NCBI GenBank assembly: GCA_947448975.1 | Contig: CANFPR010000032.1 | Location: 1-8,367 of the forward strand | Source: Micrococcales bacterium | GTDB lineage: Bacteria; Actinomycetota; Actinomycetes; Actinomycetales; Microbacteriaceae | Length of the DNA stretch: 8,367 bases | Reading direction: 5' to 3' | Shown: positions 7,499-8,367 of the stretch, piece by piece | Layout of the letters: every line of letters begins with the position of its first letter | Position numbering within the stretch: position 1 is the first letter of the stretch | Position numbers and translations under genes: made by a program | The notes under the pieces: generated by a model | What the model was told of the DNA's origin: nothing | Databases searched by the model: none | The model's input: the letters and a program-made list of their open reading frames with translations, nothing else

Positions 7499-8367
7499 GT
7501 GGCGCAAGTCGACCGCATCAAACTCGGGCAACTATTTGAACGAGAGGTTGAGCGCTTTCAGCGCGAGCATCCCGTATCTAAGTTGAAGTTCGACAAAGCG
7601 CAGGGCCCAATGATGGGCGGTGTGCCAATGTCTTGGATGGCCAAGTGGCCTGGCGGTTACCCGGTTTACGTTTCAACCGCAAAGGGTTCGCGATTCACCG
7701 ATGTCGATGGCATCGAATACGTCGACTTCTGCCTGGGAGACACAGGTGCCATGGTTGGGCACTCCCCCGATGCATCGGTTGCTGCCATCGCGCGCCAACT
7801 CGCACAGGGAATCACTCTGATGCTGCCAACCGAAGACGCAACCATTGCCGCGCAGACTCTCGCCGATCGTTTCGGTGTTGAGAAGTGGCAGTTCACCCTC
7901 ACTGCAACCGATGCCAACCGCCACATTCTCCGATACGCGAGACACGTAACCGGACGCTCGAAGATTGTGGTTCACGACTACTGCTACCACGGCACCGTTG
8001 ACGAAACCTTCGCCAACTTAGATGACGCGGGCAACACGGTTTCGCGTGAAAACAACATTGGCCCGCAGGTTGACCCTGCCGAAACCACCATCGTGGTGCC
8101 TTTCAACGATTTGGCGGCTGCCGAGGCGGCCTTTGCCACGGGTGATGTGGCAGCGTTTTTGATTGAGCCGGCCATGACCAACATCGGAATCGTGCTACCC
8201 CAGCCCGGTTACCTTGAAGGGTTGCGCGAGCTGACTCGCAAGTACGGCGTGATTCTGATTCACGACGAAACCCACACCCTTTCCGAAGGTCCCGGCGGCA
8301 TGACTGCACGTCGCGGCCTGCACCCCGATGCCGTCGTGTTGGGTAAAACCATCGGAGCGGGCATCCC
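7499..8367 (+). CDS. Class III aminotransferase, glutamate-1-semialdehyde-aminomutase-like, 3' truncated by window
   Basis: A fold-type I PLP enzyme of the group often labelled 'aspartate aminotransferase family protein' and related to glutamate-1-semialdehyde 2,1-aminomutase. 289 complete codons are visible and the C-terminal third lies past the right edge. Features seen: FTDVDGIEYVDFCLGDTGAMVGH (66-88, in parts), TATDAN (135-140) where most relatives have SGTEAN, YCYHGTVDET (161-170), IEPAMTNIGI (222-231), HDETHT (255-260) with D256 for the PLP ring nitrogen, and GKTIGAGIP with Schiff-base lysine K283. A haem-biosynthetic HemL role is unlikely, because the P-loop and DETHT surroundings differ and the neighbour is gabT. 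A transaminase acting on an amino acid or amine is inferred; the substrate is unknown. GTG at 7499 is chosen for AAGGG eight bases upstream. An in-frame GTG at 7490 would add three residues but lacks such a site. It lies 56 bp after gabT and is probably co-transcribed. Confidence 0.85.
   Translation, partial: MAQVDRIKLGQLFEREVERFQREHPVSKLKFDKAQGPMMGGVPMSWMAKWPGGYPVYVSTAKGSRFTDVDGIEYVDFCLGDTGAMVGHSPDASVAAIARQLAQGITLMLPTEDATIAAQTLADRFGVEKWQFTLTATDANRHILRYARHVTGRSKIVVHDYCYHGTVDETFANLDDAGNTVSRENNIGPQVDPAETTIVVPFNDLAAAEAAFATGDVAAFLIEPAMTNIGIVLPQPGYLEGLRELTRKYGVILIHDETHTLSEGPGGMTARRGLHPDAVVLGKTIGAGI

Overview
The window looks like chromosomal DNA of an actinobacterium with moderately high GC, most likely in or near Microbacteriaceae. 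The evidence is the gene order dxr - M50 site-2 protease - ispG - proS - nusA, a common actinobacterial housekeeping cluster, and the actinobacterial character of each protein, such as the bacterial-type ProRS with an editing insertion. The family-level placement is an inference from protein style, without a database search.

Positions 1-6018 hold five genes on the minus strand, read from right to left: dxr, an RseP/Rip1-like intramembrane protease, ispG, proS and the 5' part of nusA, which runs off the left edge. Gaps are short (about 44-64 bp), consistent with one main transcription unit that may carry internal promoters. dxr and ispG are two steps of the MEP isoprenoid pathway. proS charges tRNA-Pro. 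nusA is a transcription elongation, termination and antitermination factor. The protease probably takes part in envelope signalling. rimP, the usual neighbour just upstream of nusA, is missing from this place.

Positions 6019-6107 are a divergent control region with two small inverted repeats. From 6108 two fold-type I class III PLP aminotransferases run on the plus strand: a 4-aminobutyrate aminotransferase (gabT), then a glutamate-1-semialdehyde-aminomutase-like aminotransferase cut by the right edge. They look like the start of an amine or amino-acid catabolic operon unrelated to the housekeeping cluster.

No tRNA, rRNA, mobile element, CRISPR array or phage gene was seen, and no stretch over 300 bp lacks a gene. 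I found no clearly new multi-gene system. The most interesting signals are small: the absent rimP, a perfect hairpin that places the Shine-Dalgarno bases of the second aminotransferase in its loop, -10-like hexamers six bases before the gabT and protease start codons (a leaderless-mRNA layout), and an aminotransferase of uncertain substrate paired with gabT.
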